Shown here piece after piece: positions 21,981 to 34,734 of a stretch of 64,000 nt of DNA (positions are counted from its first letter, which is position 1; each line of letters opens with the position of its first letter). The notes below the pieces were generated by a model that ran no database searches, was not told the DNA's origin, and was given only the letters and a program-made list of their open reading frames with translations. The position numbers and the translations under genes were made by a program. The DNA comes from Acanthochromis polyacanthus (taxonomy: Eukaryota; Chordata; Actinopteri; Pomacentridae): positions 30,294,373-30,358,372 of the forward strand of contig NC_067114.1 in NCBI RefSeq assembly GCF_021347895.1, in the 5' to 3' direction.

Positions 21981-21994
21981 CCACTAGATGGCGC
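21981..21994 (+). promoter_or_regulatory. putative CTCF binding site (core match)
   Basis: CCACTAGATGGCGC fits every position of the vertebrate CTCF core CCASYAGRKGGCRS on the plus strand. It lies about 1.1 kb beyond mir-196 on the relic/hoxb13a side. CTCF sites are known to separate chromatin domains within vertebrate Hox clusters. Occupancy here is inference. Confidence 0.5.
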
Positions 21995-24900
21995 TGTCAC
22001 AATAACATGTAGCTATTGGCTTTAAAAAAGCTTTTACTTACTACCTATTCTCATGCAGACAGATCTCAAGTCAGTTATTTTTCTGACCTTTTTCCCATTG
22101 CAGTAAAAGACCTTTGTATTTAGCATATTTCATGTTTGAACTGGAATTATCTGACACTGACATCAGTCTTGTCTGCCAGTCGAGCTGGTTATCATGATGA
22201 CGTCATCTTTATCTCCCAAAACCTTTCAGAAATGACCTTGATAGGAACAAAAACTCACCACCTACATTGTTCAGTTAAGGACAGTACAATAGTTAAAAGA
22301 CCAATGATCTCCAGCTGAAAGTCACATGCTTGGTGCATTCAACCAAACCGTACGACTTTTAGGCTATGAGAACGTCATGTTATGGATAGATGTTATGTGA
22401 AAATCAGGAGTTTGTTTGTTGAGATAAACAGCTGGAGGCACTAATTCACCATTTGGGTGACATTAAATCACTGAAGAAGAAGAAGAGGGTGCAATGAGAT
22501 GATGAAACTGATGGTGAGAAAGAATGTAGAAACTTCATGGAATTAACACATCAATCTTATGTTGCATGAAATCTTTTAAAGAAACTTAAAAGTTCCTCAG
22601 CATTTCGCACAGATCTGCTGCTATTTTTTGCCTGTCCAGTGGAAGCTCCTGCTGAAGTCACATCCTTCATGGACACCGCTTTCATGCAAGAATCAGGAAT
22701 GTAGTGATGAAATTTACAGTCAATATATAACCTTGTGATCAATATTATTATGACTCACACAGTTTGCCTGCAGATAAGGCATCCAGCTGAACTGTCAACA
22801 CTGAGCTTCTCCTGCTTCTTGCTCTGTCTGACTGGATGGTGATGACTTTATTACCATCACCAGAAGAACTGACAGTCACACCAATGAAATAACATCAAAG
22901 CTGGTTGTCCTTTAATGTCTTCAAAGCTGAGCTGAAAGTTCATCTGACGTCTTCACAGAAATGAGGGCCATTTGTAGAGGCTGTTTATTTGCACAAAACA
23001 TCTAGCGTACCAAGGTAAACATTAACTGTGCAGCAGATGGACGCATGGCGGCATGTCTGTACATCTGTGTGCTCAGAACTCCAGGTCTTTCTCTTATTTC
23101 CTTTGAATTTCTCTTCTCTTTCATTGAGTTCTTGTACGTTTGTAAAAAACGAAGGACGAGCACTTTCTTTTCTGCTCAGGTTGAAAGACTTTGAATGCTT
23201 CATGTACATCTTTGCATAAGTTTGCACTGCAGCCCTGAGAAAATTAGCACCTATTTTTCCCTTTTTATTGACTTTGAATGCAGCTGCTAACGCTCGCTTT
23301 ACTCTCTAAGAACTTGAGGGTAAAACCATATTAAACTTTCACATTTTTATATGTAGTTTCTGCTTTACAGAACTACTTTTTAGTTTTACTGCTACATTCT
23401 TTCTTCACTTTCACTTTTGTCCAAACAGGACTCCCCACAGCTGCTCATGCTCGCCTGTTTTTCACCTTCTGCTTTGCATCTATTTCACATTTGTAGCAGA
23501 GGGCTGACACACCTACAGACGACTATGTTTAACGTATGCCAAGAGTCATCTGAAATACTGACTAGCACAAATCCACGTTAATTGAAATACAGTTTAACTG
23601 TCACGCAAGTACAATAACTCGCTTTAGGTTTTTATGTGACAGTTGCAAGACTTGCAGCACTGCCTTCCTCTGGTTATAATCAAATGATTAGAGTGCATGT
23701 GACCGAATCCAGCAGCAGGAGGTCAGACTGCTGCCCTAAATCATATCTAACAAGTAAAATCCCTTCAGCACCAGGTTCTTGCTTGGCTTAATGAATATCC
23801 AACTGTGTGACCCTGATGCGAAAAGAAGTTTGGAAACCTCTCGAGCTCTTCTAAGATGATCTGAAACAGCAAAATGATGAACTCCGAGAGGAAACTGAGA
23901 GGAGAGGTCAGCTACCATGTGTGTCAGTAAATTAAAGAATTCCAGTTTAGAAGAGAAGACGACCAATATGAAATCAGTGTCTGTTCATTCTCAGAGAACC
24001 TAGGATGTGCATTCTAGAGACAAAGCCGGCGTTAGGAGAGAACACAACAGACAGGAAGGACAACAAAGGAGGCAGACTTTCCAGGAGGCGCAAACCTTCC
24101 TTTGGAGTGTCTTTTGTTGACCACCAATAGGCAATGAGGGGCAATTCGGCCACCGTAAAACCACACTATGCAGTAATATACACCACTTGTACAACCGCCT
24201 CCTCCACTTCCTCCGACCGCCAATAAACTAGTTGGTCAATTACCCCCGTGGTAAAAAGTAAAGGTGGGAGAGAGACAGAGGGAGAGCAGAGAGCCATGCA
24301 GACGAACAGGGAAGAGGCTGGAGACGGCGTGGCGCTGCAGAACATGGCGCCTGCAGACCTGCAGCAGGAACTGCGGCTGTCCTCCCTCCCTCCCTCCTTT
24401 ATGACCGTCCTCCTCTCTTCTTCCATTTACTGCTCTTGTTTATTTCCTTCTGTTTTCCCGCCTGTCTCACTCTGCACTTTGTATTTGCTCTGTTTCCCCC
24501 CTCCGATGAATTACAGTCGGCGTTGCTTTCCTTTAGCCCTGCGCCTTTTCTTTTCCTCTCCTCACAAACGGACAGCAGCTGGCTATCGCTGCAGCAGAGG
24601 AAGTTCAGCCATGTGTTCCTGATCAAAGCTCCACGCTGAAGCCCTGTGGGTCGCTTCTCATGCAACAGAGCAACCCAGAGTGTCACATTTAGCCGGCGAT
24701 GAAGCAGGGTGACGGTCAGGTTGAGGATCCACTGCTGACTCCTGGGGCTCTACTGTCCCAACATGTTCACATTTCTAACTGTAGCAGCCATTTTTTGGAC
24801 CATTTCCTTTTGTTTGCACGTGCAGCTCCTCTAAACTCAGCGAGGAGACTAGATATGTGCTGTAAAATGATATTCTGGAGCTGAGTTTACTCTGCAGCCT

Positions 24901-27900
24901 CTGTCTTGAACCATTAACCCAGATCAGTCAGGAAACAGGACAATAGTTATTTACTGAGTCTATAAAGAGAAATGCAGAGACCACAGGAGCCATTTACTGC
25001 AGCTCCATCAGTGCATCTGATCCTGATAATAAAGCCTGATGTCACCGTTAACTTGTACTATAGAAAGCTCTGATGCTTCATTCAGAACTCAAATGCAGTC
25101 CTTGTAGATGCAACAGAGCTGCTTCTGACATTAAACTAATATTGTTAGTAGTAATACTGCTGAGCTGTTGGTAGCACTAATGCTAATGCAATAACGTGCT
25201 GTTTTATCATATAATTATAGGATACACATGATTAAATAATGCAGTATTTGCATTATACTCAACAACTTAACTTCTATTTGATCCACAAATGTAGTCAATC
25301 TAGCTTAGACTAAAACAATAACTCTTCAAATGATTGTAAGATAAAGTCTAAATTATTTTCTCCAGTTTTAAGCAATGATGCCGGTCCAACTTATTGTACT
25401 TGTGTTGTGTCAAGTAATTTCTCAGACTTGGATCTGACTTAATTTACTGAAAATGAGCCAGCTAGTTTTACTGAATTAAAACTACACCAGTAAATAAAGT
25501 TGATCCAACCCAAGTAAATGAAACTGGTCCAACAGAGCTGCTTAATGCTGAAAGAAAACCATTTATCAGGCTGGAAACCCTCTCCATATTTGTTTAAAGT
25601 TCATTCAAGTGATTATTTTTTGAGTGCTCAAGAATCAGATATAAAATGGAAAATTAAAGGTAATGACAAAAACTTGTCAGTCATAAACTTTACATGTACT
25701 GTTTGAGTTTTACAGTTATTAAAAGACAACAGCATCTTTTATCTGTGTGACCAGCGGAACATAAGGTGCCATCTGTACGTCCAGCTCAGAGGAACGGGAA
25801 GTGGAAGTCTTCAAAATGCAGAAATAGAAATTAGAAAGCTCTCACAGGAAATATCCCCTCAGTAGAAGCGCTAACACGTTTCCCACACAGCAGAGTGAGT
25901 CAGAAAATCCTCCAAAAAGACACAACCACAAACTAGTGGAATTGTGAATCACTCCTTTGGCACAAACATGAAATTAATGGATTTGGATCCTTCTGCTGGA
26001 GTTACTGGGACTCTTAATTTACTGCATCACCTCTGCTGTTACCACAACAGCAGCAGGACTACTACTTACTGCTTTGTTATTGGTTGTGTTTTTACAATGA
26101 TTCCACACATGAATAAATAAAAACTGAAGTCCTGGAAATGCTTAGCTTTAGTTCATATAGGAATAATTTATAAATCCTGTTGCTTGTGTCTCATGGCTGA
26201 ACTTTCTCTGACGGGTTTATTTTAGGTAAAATTACAGCTGCTAATTTCTACTCGGATGACAAACACAGAGGCTTTCTGTAGGCATAATTACAGCATGTCA
26301 GGATTATGGATTTCCAGTGTGTTAGAGGCAGAAACACCTCACATTATCACTGCTTTTAAAACACCATAGCAGTGCAGCCAGCAGCTTATTTTAAGAATTT
26401 AATGAGACAAATTAAAATGACTAAATTATTGACATTTACACTTTCTTATGTTTTCTGTTTTTGCCTCAGGCTTCTGAATGCACTTTACTGAATAATGTAT
26501 CGGGATAAAAACAGGTGAAAGCTCAAACGCTGTTAGTGGAAATTTCTCTTGAATGTTCTTTCAGGGATGTTGTTCTCAGGCTGGGGACAGTGGGGCCGTA
26601 CTGCTGGAAATACAGTGCAGGCTGCTTCCACTAGGAATTAACTTTTAGTACATTCAAGGCCAGCAGTATAATAAATAAAAGGGGTGGTTTCAGCAAAAGT
26701 GGAAAGAACCAAAAATATTTTATTCTGAATATATTAGAAGTGCATGACTAATGAGTTTTATCATTAATAATGTGCTTTTAATTGTTTTGTGATAATATTA
26801 TTGACTAAAATGCTGAAAGGCCGTCTGTTTATTGCAGCATTTTTTATATTAAATAAACATGTTCCATTTTAAATGATGTAAATGTTCCAGGACAGACGGT
26901 GAATTATCTGAAATATGTTTTAATTTAAAAAAAGCAGTGCAGATAATGTGTTCCTCTAACTCACGGAGGTCCCTGCTGGATTTTAAAAGTGTCCACGATT
27001 CTAAAACAGTCAGTTCATCTTAAAACACAGTTCCACAACTGGTGTCAAAAAGTTGGAATAAATTTTAGGATAGAGAACAGGAGAAATAATATTATTTAAC
27101 AAATGCACGTCATTAGACTGTTAGGTTCATTGTTCTCATTAATAAATCCTGATTATATGGCCTGGATTCCCTGATATCCTTCAGTTTTGAATGAATAGTA
27201 AATAAAATAATGATTTCAAACCAGCAGTCATCACACTGTAAACCATACGCGGCCTTTTCACTGAACAACCTCCTGCTTTACGCACAGAAAAATAAAACAC
27301 ACACTCACCATCAGATGAGGACAGACCACTGAGCCCACGCTGCCTGGATAGGAAATAAAAAATACATAAATACAACTGCATCAAAAAGCACATTTGATCT
27401 GTGTTTAGATGAGGAAAGTGAAAAAAAAAACACCCAGAGAATTAGAGAAAAGCAGCGCGAGCAGCCTCCACCCCGCTGCTGTATCAGCTGTACTTCCGGC
27501 TCCTTCTCCGGTTCATGTGCTCGACCTTGGATCGTCCAGGAGGCCAACGCACCGCCGTCCTCAGCCAGAGCTCGGCTTAGATGTGTCATTTTTCATTTTC
27601 ACAATTTCGGATTTGTACCAAAAAAAGAACAGAAAAAAATCTCCAGTATTCAGGCATCAGCCCGAGCACCTTTCCATCTGATTTTTACTCACAGTGATGT
27701 CCAGTTTAACTGTCCTCACTCCACTCTGTCCCTTCCGTAGTAAACACAACGTCACACATAAACAGTGGATTCTTTCATTTGTCGCCTTGTCTCTGGCCCT
27801 CTCACTGAAGCAGCTGCAGCTCGTTCTATTCCTGTAATCTGTTAGTGTGTCCAGTGCGTAAAAGCTTGGTGAGACTGCAGCAACTCAAAGCAGACGGCGC

Positions 27901-28021
27901 ACCTTCATCTTCAGCTACAGCTCCTCTCCTCCACATCCTCTCTGCGTCTTCCTGCTCCGTGTGGAAGGATCTGGAAGGAGATCCTGGTCTGGATCACTGG
28001 ATGCTGGAGGAGGCCATGCCG

Positions 28022-28242
28022 CTGCGGCGCTTCTTTCCTCATCCTCAGGTTCTGCAGCTGGATCATCACCTGGATGTCGGTCAGGTCGACGCTCTTGTTG
28101 ATCTCCAGGCGGCGCTGTCGGCTCAGGTACAGGTTGAACTCCTTTTCTTGGGCTGCTCCGGAGCCTCCCTGCTCCGTGGGAGAACTGCGCTGCTTCCTAT
28201 GGGCTCTGGCCGACAACGAGGAGTCGAGTGCCGGGCAGCCTT
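28022..28242 (-). pseudogene. hoxb10a: degenerate Hox10-type homeobox exon (hoxb10a relic)
   Basis: A minus-strand frame aligns along its length with the second exon of Hox10 genes. It holds LSARAHRKQR where Hox10 has LTAKSGRKKR, then P-T, EKEF, LYLSRQRRLEINKSVDLTD where Hox10 has MYLTRERRLEISKSVHLTD, and QVMIQLQNLRMR where Hox10 has QVKIWFQNRRMK. The residues that define a working homeodomain are lost: Trp48 is Gln, Phe49 is Leu and Arg52 is Leu, although Asn51 remains. There is also a net two-codon insertion before EKEF and a two-codon deletion in FLFNMYL. The conserved KLKKMNRENR tail is gone. A potential acceptor (CTCTGCAG) survives at 28250-28243. No stop interrupts the frame. I found no Hox10 first exon upstream. 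The position between mir-196 and hoxb13a is where hoxb10a belongs. Most likely a pseudogene; a fast-evolving, non-DNA-binding product cannot be excluded. Confidence 0.8.
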
Positions 28243-28624
28243 CTGCAGAGACCCGGAGACTCATCTGGAGAGGAAACACGGCTGATAAACTAGATCCTTT
28301 TATTTTACACATTCTAAAATAAATAACAGAAAGCAATGACTATACCAGACAGCTTTTTATTTTACTGGACAAAATATTATTTCCTTTAAATTTAATTTTG
28401 TGGGGAAGACAAATAATTTAAATGATTATCCTGGATAAATAGTAATTCAAACACTCATACTATGAGCAATAAATATGAGAAACTGAACAGTAATTAATGT
28501 CGTTGTTAGGTGTTATTTACACGCAGGAAGTTATTTTTAAAAAGTCAGAAATGTCTTTCTATTTTGGAGCGTTCTTTCACTCAAAAAGACGAAGACCGAG
28601 TTTGAGTTCATTTTCATCTTGTCT

Positions 28625-28732
<108 letters not shown>

Positions 28733-28859
28733 GAAGCTGTGTTAATCAGTATTGTTCTGTCCACACTGCAACAAACGCCGTAAACAGCCTGATAAATAAA
28801 TGAAACATTAGACAAGATCATTAAATAAAACAGAAGAGAATCAGCCTGGAACAATCAGC

Positions 28860-29420
28860 TAGCTGAAGGGAGATTTTATTTTTAAGAATGCTGTAATTTT
28901 AGCGCGTCCTGGAGTGAAAGAAGGCAGCTTTTACGCACGGCCTGTATACGGTGGAAGACAGAAAATCCTCCCATTCCCTCTTTTTGTGGCAGCAACATAT
29001 CTCCTTTCAGCTTGTCTCCGCTTTTATCATTTGAGATCAGTTTCATGCATCCACACGTCGCCATATTTAGCCAGCAAACTCTCTGGGCCTCTTTGTCTTC
29101 CACCAACACGCTCCCACACCGTGAGGAGCAGCGGGGATTAAACCTGAACTCTCGCTTCTTTCTGCGCTCAGACTCGTTTTAGACCCAAAGCTATGGTTTA
29201 ATAATTATGATTTACGGTGACATCGCTTCCATCCCACGATTTCTGCGCGGGGATCTCTGGTTTCTCTCTCAGCAGCGGAGATCTTAAGGTCAAATCAGAG
29301 AATTCATAAATAACTGCACCGCGCGGCAGGAAAGATCACACGCACGTGGTTCATTTTAAGGTTTAAATCCCATTTTATGGAGCTCCCTTTGAGCCCGGAC
29401 AGATAAAATCAGAACGTATT
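28860..29420. promoter_or_regulatory. candidate conserved non-coding block upstream of the Hox10 relic
   Basis: This sequence is less AT-rich than its neighbours. It contains CATAAATAACTG and CCCATTTTATGGAGCTCC segments (about 29305-29385) with TTTATGG, the core bound by CDX and posterior Hox proteins, and a TTTACGCAC motif at about 28930-28938. It lies 0.7-1.2 kb upstream of the relic exon in the direction of transcription. It could hold the remains of hoxb10a regulatory or intron sequence, or an enhancer serving neighbours. I could not find a Hox10 first-exon reading frame in it. Inference only. Confidence 0.3.
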
Positions 29421-30013
29421 TGTACAGTTCTATGTTGCATATTATGGGATGAAAGCAGAGCTGGAAGAAAAAAACAAAAAGCTAACTGTATTTGCTTTAC
29501 TTTTTATGCACTTGAACAAACGCTTTTCTTGTTTTGTACATATTTCAGAAAATTTAAAATGTTCCGGCAATAATTTAAGAAAATTAATTTATTACAATAT
29601 AAGCTTTTAAAATACACCAAAGTACATGTGCTTCACTCAAATGTCAAATACTGAAATAAATATTTTTCTTTAAAAAGCCTAAACGCTGTGCTGTAATGCA
29701 GATTTAGTTTTTTTTTCTTTCATTTATGCTAAATTAGCCAGGAAGCATATTCAATGTTTTTTTAAAATTGTGTCAAATTGCACATGTAGTTTCGTTTTTA
29801 TGTTTAAAAATTTGGAACTGAATGTGTAAAGGTAAACACAGTGCAGCCTTTAATTCTGAGAAATATAAAACATAATATTTGTCAGTTCAGTGAGAAAAAA
29901 AAGCCTGAAAGGAAAGCAAAGAATCCTGATTTATTGGAAATGGAATCTGTTAAAGAAATAAAAATGGTTTATGTAACATAAATATGGCCAAGTTTGCAGC
30001 TGCTGAATAGATA

Positions 30014-30143
<130 letters not shown>

Positions 30144-30879
30144 TTAAATTGAAGTTTAGGCTTCTACATTTATTTGACTTTTGATGATTAATTCACTGAC
30201 TTCTCAGCTTTCTGTTATTTCTATTTCACTTTAAAATTCTTGGGTTTCTTATTTTTCGGTGTTTCGTGTCTGAATCCCCCTGAATGTTTTCCTCAGAGGG
30301 ACAAACATGGCTGTGTTTGCTTTGTGTCCTGAGGCTTGACTTTCTGCTACACTTTGCTCTCTGGGCTCCTCCTGTCCGTCTGCTGGACTCGGTGTAGAAG
30401 GAAGAAGACCATTCCATCCTGGCAGAGCAATAAATTCATTTCGGGGAGAGATGCGGTGTGGCAAAATGAGTCTCTTTGTCTTTAAGAGCCCGCCATAAAA
30501 CCAAATAAAGACAGAGCGAGGCAGACAGGAAGAAGAGACAGAGGAGTCACCTTGTCTCGCCTCCAGACCAAACAGCCTCCCCCCTCTGGCTGCTGCCATG
30601 GCCGAGCTCCCCGACCCGCCGTCTGCCGCTCCTTTCCTGTTTGTGCCACACCGTCCACCTCCAGCCGCTGTTCCCTGAGTCTCCTCCCCCTTTCTGTTTT
30701 CATTTTCCCTTCTTCCACACTCCTGCCTCTTCCTTTATATCATCCACTTTTCATTTTTCTCTTTATCAACCCCTGCACCACCAACACACACATTTATAAT
30801 CTTCCCTTTCTGTCACTTTTTCCTCTCCACCTCTCGTACCTTGTAGCTTCTCTCTGCTGGTTCCTCTCCCTCCACCAGG

Positions 30880-31720
30880 CCGCTCTCCTCCTCCTCCTCC
30901 TCCTCTCCTAGCGGCTGTGTTTGGACCAGAACCGACTGACATCTTCCTTCAACCGACTGCCTTCATCCTGGGAAATCCAGCGGCATGTGAGGTATGAGAT
31001 GACGGGATGGATCCAGAGAGAGAAGAAAAGGAGGACTAGTTGGATGAGTTTGGTCGCAGCAGTGATGGGGAGCAGACTGAAGTCCCGAACCGAACCTGCA
31101 GAAGCATCCCCGGTCCGGCTGCTGACACCGGGCCGGTCCGTACCTGAGGAGGGAGGGCTCCTTTTAGCTGGAATGCTGCGGACGGTGAACACGTGCGCTC
31201 ACGGACAGCTGGGGACGCGTTTTCTGCGCGTCTTCGCTCCATCATCGCTCCATCATCACGCCTCGGTGCAGGATCGGATCACGTGTCCACCTGGCGCCTG
31301 GCTGCTGACACCGGGGTGACATCCAGGCTGTGTAGCTCCAGCTGCCGTCGCTCCTCTCTGCGCGCAACGGTTCTGGAGGTATTTTGGAGCAACTGGAGCG
31401 CACCGCCGGTTCGACCTGTTTGGAGCTGTTGGTCCATGAAAGAGTTAATGTTCACACACCTTCTGACATGGCTGTGGGAACATCAGCAGGAGGGGGTGGG
31501 GGCATACTTTGGGTTGATGAGGGCAGAGACACAGTTTGGCCGGAATCGCTTCCTGTTAGGCGGCCAATGGCAGTGTGAGGTTCACGGGCAGGCCACGCCC
31601 CCAGCGCTCTGACGTGTCCGTCTTCTCCTATTTATTTATCAGTAATGGCACTGCGGGCTCCATTAAAACGCGCTCTGTTCATAATTCACCGCTTCTTCAA
31701 ATGAGAACCACGCGTGTTTG
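30880..31720. promoter_or_regulatory. CpG-rich, promoter-like block
   Basis: CpG dinucleotides are clearly denser here (for example around 31080-31380) than in the surrounding tens of kilobases. The right part contains an ordered set of promoter-type motifs: GGCCAATGG (about 31562-31570, CCAAT box), CCACGCCCCC (about 31593-31602, GC box), TGACGT (about 31611-31616, CRE core), TATTTATTTATC (31629-31640) and CCATTAAAACGCGC (31661-31674). Frames are open on both strands but none resembles Hox10 exon 1 or another family. Possible readings are a promoter for a non-coding transcript, a leftover hoxb10a promoter, or a Hox-cluster enhancer. I cannot choose between them. Confidence 0.4.
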
Positions 31721-34189
31721 AGCAGCAGGAGGCACAGACAGATTCAAGCTGCATCCAATTACAGAGCAGCTCAGAGCAGCAGCCCGCTGTGGAATTTCCC
31801 CTCCGATTAGGCCCAGCATCGCTCTCTGATAGTGGATGCTCTGTGAAGTATTCTAATGTTCCTGAGGAATGCATGCTGGAAGGCCGAGGATGTCATAAGA
31901 GGAGAAAAATGAGGAGATCCTGGTGCAGCAGCAGGAGTTTAGCTTTGTTTTTTTTAAACTCTTGGAAACGTGAAGCAGCATTTGGAGCTGAGCAACGAGC
32001 AAAAAATCTTTCAAGTCCTTACTATGAAATGACACCACGTTTAAAGATACTGTGAGACGTTAATTCCTGTGTTTGAACCGATTAAAGATTGATTTATTCA
32101 GCTTTTGATTGTGAAAACAGCAGTTATGTCAGTGCTAGTGGAAAGCAAACTATAAATATGTTTTTCTTATTTGGTGAAAACAATTATGCAATTTTTGTTT
32201 TCTGCAGCACCAGTTTCCAACATAAATCATCTCAGAATAAAGTCAACATTTTACAATATTATAGGAATAAATGTGGTCATTCCCAGAACAAGCATGAACA
32301 GAAAACAAATTAAATCTGTCCTGTAATTTAGAGAAAAAAATCAGTGTTCAGTATTAAAGTTCAGGAATAATAGCCTCACAAACCAGTGTACAGTGTTAGC
32401 TAATGTTTTTTTTTTTTTTTTTTAAAGAGCATTATAGGATAGAAGTTCTATCTTTATAGATGGAAACATAAATTGTAATCAAAGCTGAGGACAAACACTG
32501 TTTAGACCTACAAAAATGTCTTGTCAGAGCTGCTGGCTGCTTGAAGAAACAGGGCAGTCTTTACTGTCAGTATTTAAGGCAAAGTATGTATTTTTTTATT
32601 AGTTTATTCAGAATTTATTGCAGTCACAACTTATTTTAGACTCTTAAACTACAAAATATCAGACTGTGGCTGCAAAGAATTACAGTGTAAATAAATATCT
32701 TAATACATTTAAAAGGTTCTGATAACAATCCAATAGAAAAGACAGAAGAAAATGAGCGCATGCGCACATGAGGGCACTGATGGTTAAACTCAATGACGTG
32801 TGTGTATATATATATAAAATATGTACGTTGTGTTGAGGATGTCTGCATGCAGTTCACCTTTTCTGCCTGCAGGTGTCGTTGTTGTCCCTGACACTCCTAC
32901 TCTGCTACAGAGCTTGAAAATAATTTTAAGATAATCTCTTTTTTTAGTTTAAAGTTGAAACATAGATGCAAAAAGCTGTTTTTGTGCAATAATTGTTCGA
33001 TTTTAGTGATCAGTGAGCAAACAAACTCAATAAAAATAATCAGTTTGGTGGATTTCATCCACAAGTTCAAATGAAAAGAGGCTGTACATATGTTTAAGAT
33101 CAGACGTCTTCCTTATCGGTGCACATAAAAATACAGCACAATTCTGTCCATGTTTCTGTGTGTATTTGCAACGTGGGCTCTCAGGTTTTTGCAGGCCTGA
33201 TTAAAAATGTTTTATTTGGAAGGTGAAACGTTTTGAGAGAACAGGAAGGTTTTTATTCATTTTTCATAACTGAGACTGTTGCTGTTTTTGCTATAAATGT
33301 AGAACTTTATCCAGCATGTAGTGCTCATATACAAGCACAAATCATCCAGGATTAACAGCACCATTATTACATTTAAGTCCATGCATCTTTGTGTTTCCAC
33401 TTTCCTCTTTATTTACATCCAGCCACCGCACTGCTTTATGTGTAAAATAGTAACTACAAAATCACTTTCCCTTCATTTATATTTGGACTTTTCCTCTGAT
33501 TTTATTAAGCACCAGAGTACAGAAGTCGCTCCATTGCCAAAAACCAGCTGTGCACACTTTGAGTTGCGCAGTTATTATATTCTGATTCTTTCCTATGAAT
33601 AAACTGTAACGGAAAATATGAACAGATCTGGGAGAAGTTGTAGCTACAGTCAACAACCAGCCATGCAGATGTAAGCAGGTCTGGATCACTGTTTGACTTC
33701 TAACAGCAAGGTTCATAACAACAAAGCTGCTACAACTTTTTTTTGAGCTCTTAAAGTCTCCAAAACTCCAAAATATCAGTATTTAAATGAACCGTCGTGA
33801 AACCAACCGGCAACATGAAACCCCACATGGATGTAAAAACAGTCTTTGTTCGGACTGTGGATGAGACACATGTGGCGTCCAGATCCAACTTTAATCTTTC
33901 TGCTCAGTAATGATCTCTCTGCTTACAGTCAGAGCGTTAGCAGAAAGTTAGCTCATCACTAAAGTGGATGAGCTTCATCCAGAGGGTTAAACTCACCGTG
34001 TTTGGAGACCGTGTGGCGGGATGACGCATGACGCACGGCGCTGATCGTGATGGAGGATTATTCGTCTTTTTTATTCCTTCTGTGTGTCTCCAGGCTTTGT
34101 TTGAGCTCTAATGTCAGTCAGTCAGTCCGTCCGTCCTCAGATCCGGGACTGAGGGGGTCTGGTGTGTCGGGCCCTGCTGTAAAACCCTT
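31721..34189. other. intergenic, no gene recognised
   Basis: AT-rich non-coding DNA with a poly-T run at about 32406-32423 and a short TA run near 32804-32818. Short frames here have no family resemblance. Confidence 0.55.
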
Positions 34190-34326
<137 letters not shown>

Positions 34327-34734
34327 AACATGCTGCAGAGAGTCGAGCCTTCTGCTTTCAAAAGTGACATTCCACTGATTTCTCCTCTCTCTCTCTTTCT
34401 CCTGCACACACACTCTTCCTCTCTCCATCCTCCTAATTTCACACAAACACACACTCTTCTTCCCCCCTCCCATAATTATAAACAGAGAACACACACACAC
34501 ACACTTCTACAAATGGTAGATCTCCCCACTCACGTCCACACCCCCGGTCAAGCTCGTATAACCGGTTACCATGGCAACGGGGCCCCAGATTGCTATAAAG
34601 TTTTACAACACAGAAAGAGGCCCGAAACTCCCACTCTGCCTCTTTTTCTTCTTCTTCTTCTCTCTCCTCCATGTGTGCGTCACCGTGAGGAATGGTAAAG
34701 AAGAATCCAAACACATCCTCCGTCTTTCTTCCCC

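Larger units (their letters stand above)
20909..28020. other. intergenic between mir-196 and the Hox10-like relic
   Basis: Non-coding, AT-rich. It contains a GATG run followed by a fish retroposon tail near 21612-21690, a CTCF-core match at 21981 and a GC-richer block at about 24150-24680. The latter has several overlapping open frames on both strands (rich in Ser/Pro/Cys) that resemble no protein family. A minus-strand consensus donor (GATG|GTGAGTG, near 27311) could mark a non-coding exon of a transcript through the relic or mir-196, but nothing proves it. Confidence 0.5.

Noticed and set aside
24166..24686. Overlapping open frames of up to 124 codons on both strands
   Set aside because: No recognisable domain or splice context and several equal-length competing frames; more likely unconstrained GC-richer sequence.
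27845..28285. Plus-strand frame of 146 codons over the Hox10-like relic
   Set aside because: Antisense to the homeobox-like frame, which alone shows family similarity.
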